From Mesorhizobium sp. B4-1-4 (GTDB lineage: Bacteria; Pseudomonadota; Alphaproteobacteria; Rhizobiales; Rhizobiaceae): a stretch of 64,000 nt of DNA. The stretch is from positions 372,001 through 436,000 of the forward strand of contig NZ_CP083950.1 of the NCBI RefSeq assembly GCF_006439395.2. Reading direction: 5' to 3'. Shown in pieces: positions 63,438 to 64,000 of the stretch. Under the pieces are notes generated by a model, which made no database searches, had not been told where the DNA came from, and saw only the letters and a list, made by a program, of their open reading frames with translations. The stretch's first letter is position 1, and every line of letters starts with the position of its first letter. Position numbers and translations under genes: made by a program.

Positions 63438-64000
63438 ACGCATTCACCGCCCGCGACTCTATCGCAAGCAGCGGGTTTCGCGACCTGAAGGTGGTCGCGA
63501 AGGTGAAGGAGAGCGCCGTCATCACGTCGTTTCATTTCGAGCCGGTCAATCCACGCGACTGGCGCGCTTTCGAGCCAGGCCAGTTCCTGGTGTTTCGCAT
63601 TCCGGTGCCTGGGAATGCCGCCGGCGAAAGGCAATACGTGCTGCGCAACTACAGCGTCTCCTGTTCGCCGGCCAGCAAGGGCCGCTACCGGATCAGCGTC
63701 AAACGCGAGGTCGCACCCGCGCCAGGGCTTCCCAGCGGGATAAGCTCGTGCTTCCTGGATGATCAGGTCGACGTCGGCGATGTGCTCCAGGCGGAAGGGC
63801 CGCGCGGCGATTTCGTGCTCGACAGGACCAGCCCCCGTCCGGTCGTGCTGCTCAGCGGCGGCGTCGGGCTGACGCCGATGGTGTCGATGCTGCATGCGCT
63901 GGCCTCGATGCCGGACCGCCGTGCCGTCTTCATCCATGCTTGCGAGAATGGCGACGTGCATGCCTTGCGCGACGAGGTGGCCGGCCTGGTCGCCACCCGG
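63434..64000 (+). CDS. Oxygenase reductase component (FAD/NAD, FNR-type), 3' end outside window
   Basis: The ATG at 63434 overlaps the oxygenase stop. 189 residues are visible. FAD domain: FEPGQFLVFRIPVPGN, RNYSVSCSPASKGRYRISVK (R-x-Y-S flavin motif). The NAD domain starts PVVLLSGGVGLTPMVSML. The segment EVAPAPGLPSGISSCFLDDQ is also seen in flavohemoglobin-type reductases. A C-terminal 2Fe-2S ferredoxin domain would be expected beyond the window if it is VanB-like. It should feed NAD(P)H electrons to the Rieske oxygenase. Confidence 0.9.
   Translation, partial: MNAFTARDSIASSGFRDLKVVAKVKESAVITSFHFEPVNPRDWRAFEPGQFLVFRIPVPGNAAGERQYVLRNYSVSCSPASKGRYRISVKREVAPAPGLPSGISSCFLDDQVDVGDVLQAEGPRGDFVLDRTSPRPVVLLSGGVGLTPMVSMLHALASMPDRRAVFIHACENGDVHALRDEVAGLVATR

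Overview
The window looks like chromosomal accessory sequence from an alphaproteobacterium of the order Hyphomicrobiales (Rhizobiales), most likely Mesorhizobium or a close relative. This rests on the high GC content, the many LysR/GntR/TetR regulators beside ABC uptake operons, a rhizobial-type intergenic palindrome at 50338-50382, and protein families typical of that group. It is inference; no rRNA or other taxonomic marker was seen. No tRNA, rRNA or CRISPR array was found.

Layout. 1-10.7 kb: the start of a peptide-type ABC binding protein (minus, runs off the left edge), a decayed dimethylglycine-dehydrogenase-like gene facing a TetR gene across two tandem operator-like palindromes, a second TetR, a LysR facing a ycaC-like hydrolase plus doxX, a LysR facing an aldo/keto reductase, and a two-subunit isoquinoline-oxidoreductase-like molybdenum hydroxylase. 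11.4-19.2 kb: two large soluble sensor kinases, the first with nine almost identical 276-bp HAMP repeats. 19.4-26.5 kb: small stress-type proteins (CsbD, basic Lys-rich protein, one-TM protein), an AI-2E-type permease, a TPP enzyme, a DUF1993 protein and a 33-codon RiPP-precursor-like ORF. 26.6-27.6 kb: a 780-bp IS-like element with matching ends and an 8-bp target duplication, carrying a membrane-protein ORF and only the broken 3' part of a transposase; it splits a small gene. 28-31.9 kb: a paoABC-type aldehyde oxidoreductase.

32-37.6 kb: a PepSY protein and two-component system converge on a flavin electron-transfer operon (flavinylated FMN-binding protein, ApbE, NqrB-FNR fusion). Both promoters carry the same 11-bp-period direct repeat, suggesting that the response regulator controls both. 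37.8-39.2 kb: a toxin-antitoxin pair with a frameshifted toxin, and a cytochrome c remnant. 39.2-47.5 kb: a carbohydrate locus (HutC-type GntR and Gfo/Idh/MocA dehydrogenase diverging from an ABC importer, SIS isomerase, ROK kinase and ABC ATPase) with a 23-bp palindrome between the two arms. 47.5-55.1 kb: a PotABCD-type importer, a FadR-type GntR, and a catabolic operon (FAH-family protein, amidohydrolase, V4R-like protein). The same ~35-bp motif lies before the importer and the catabolic operon, so they probably form one regulon. 56.2-64 kb: an alpha/beta hydrolase gene split by an IS481-family element, a LysR facing two SDR genes, and a LysR facing a Rieske oxygenase and its reductase (runs off the right edge).

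The region mixes intact catabolic and redox operons, each with a local regulator, with several decaying genes. The observations most worth following are the two insertions whose removal restores an open reading frame, the shared regulatory motifs, the flavin electron-transfer locus and the poly-HAMP kinase.
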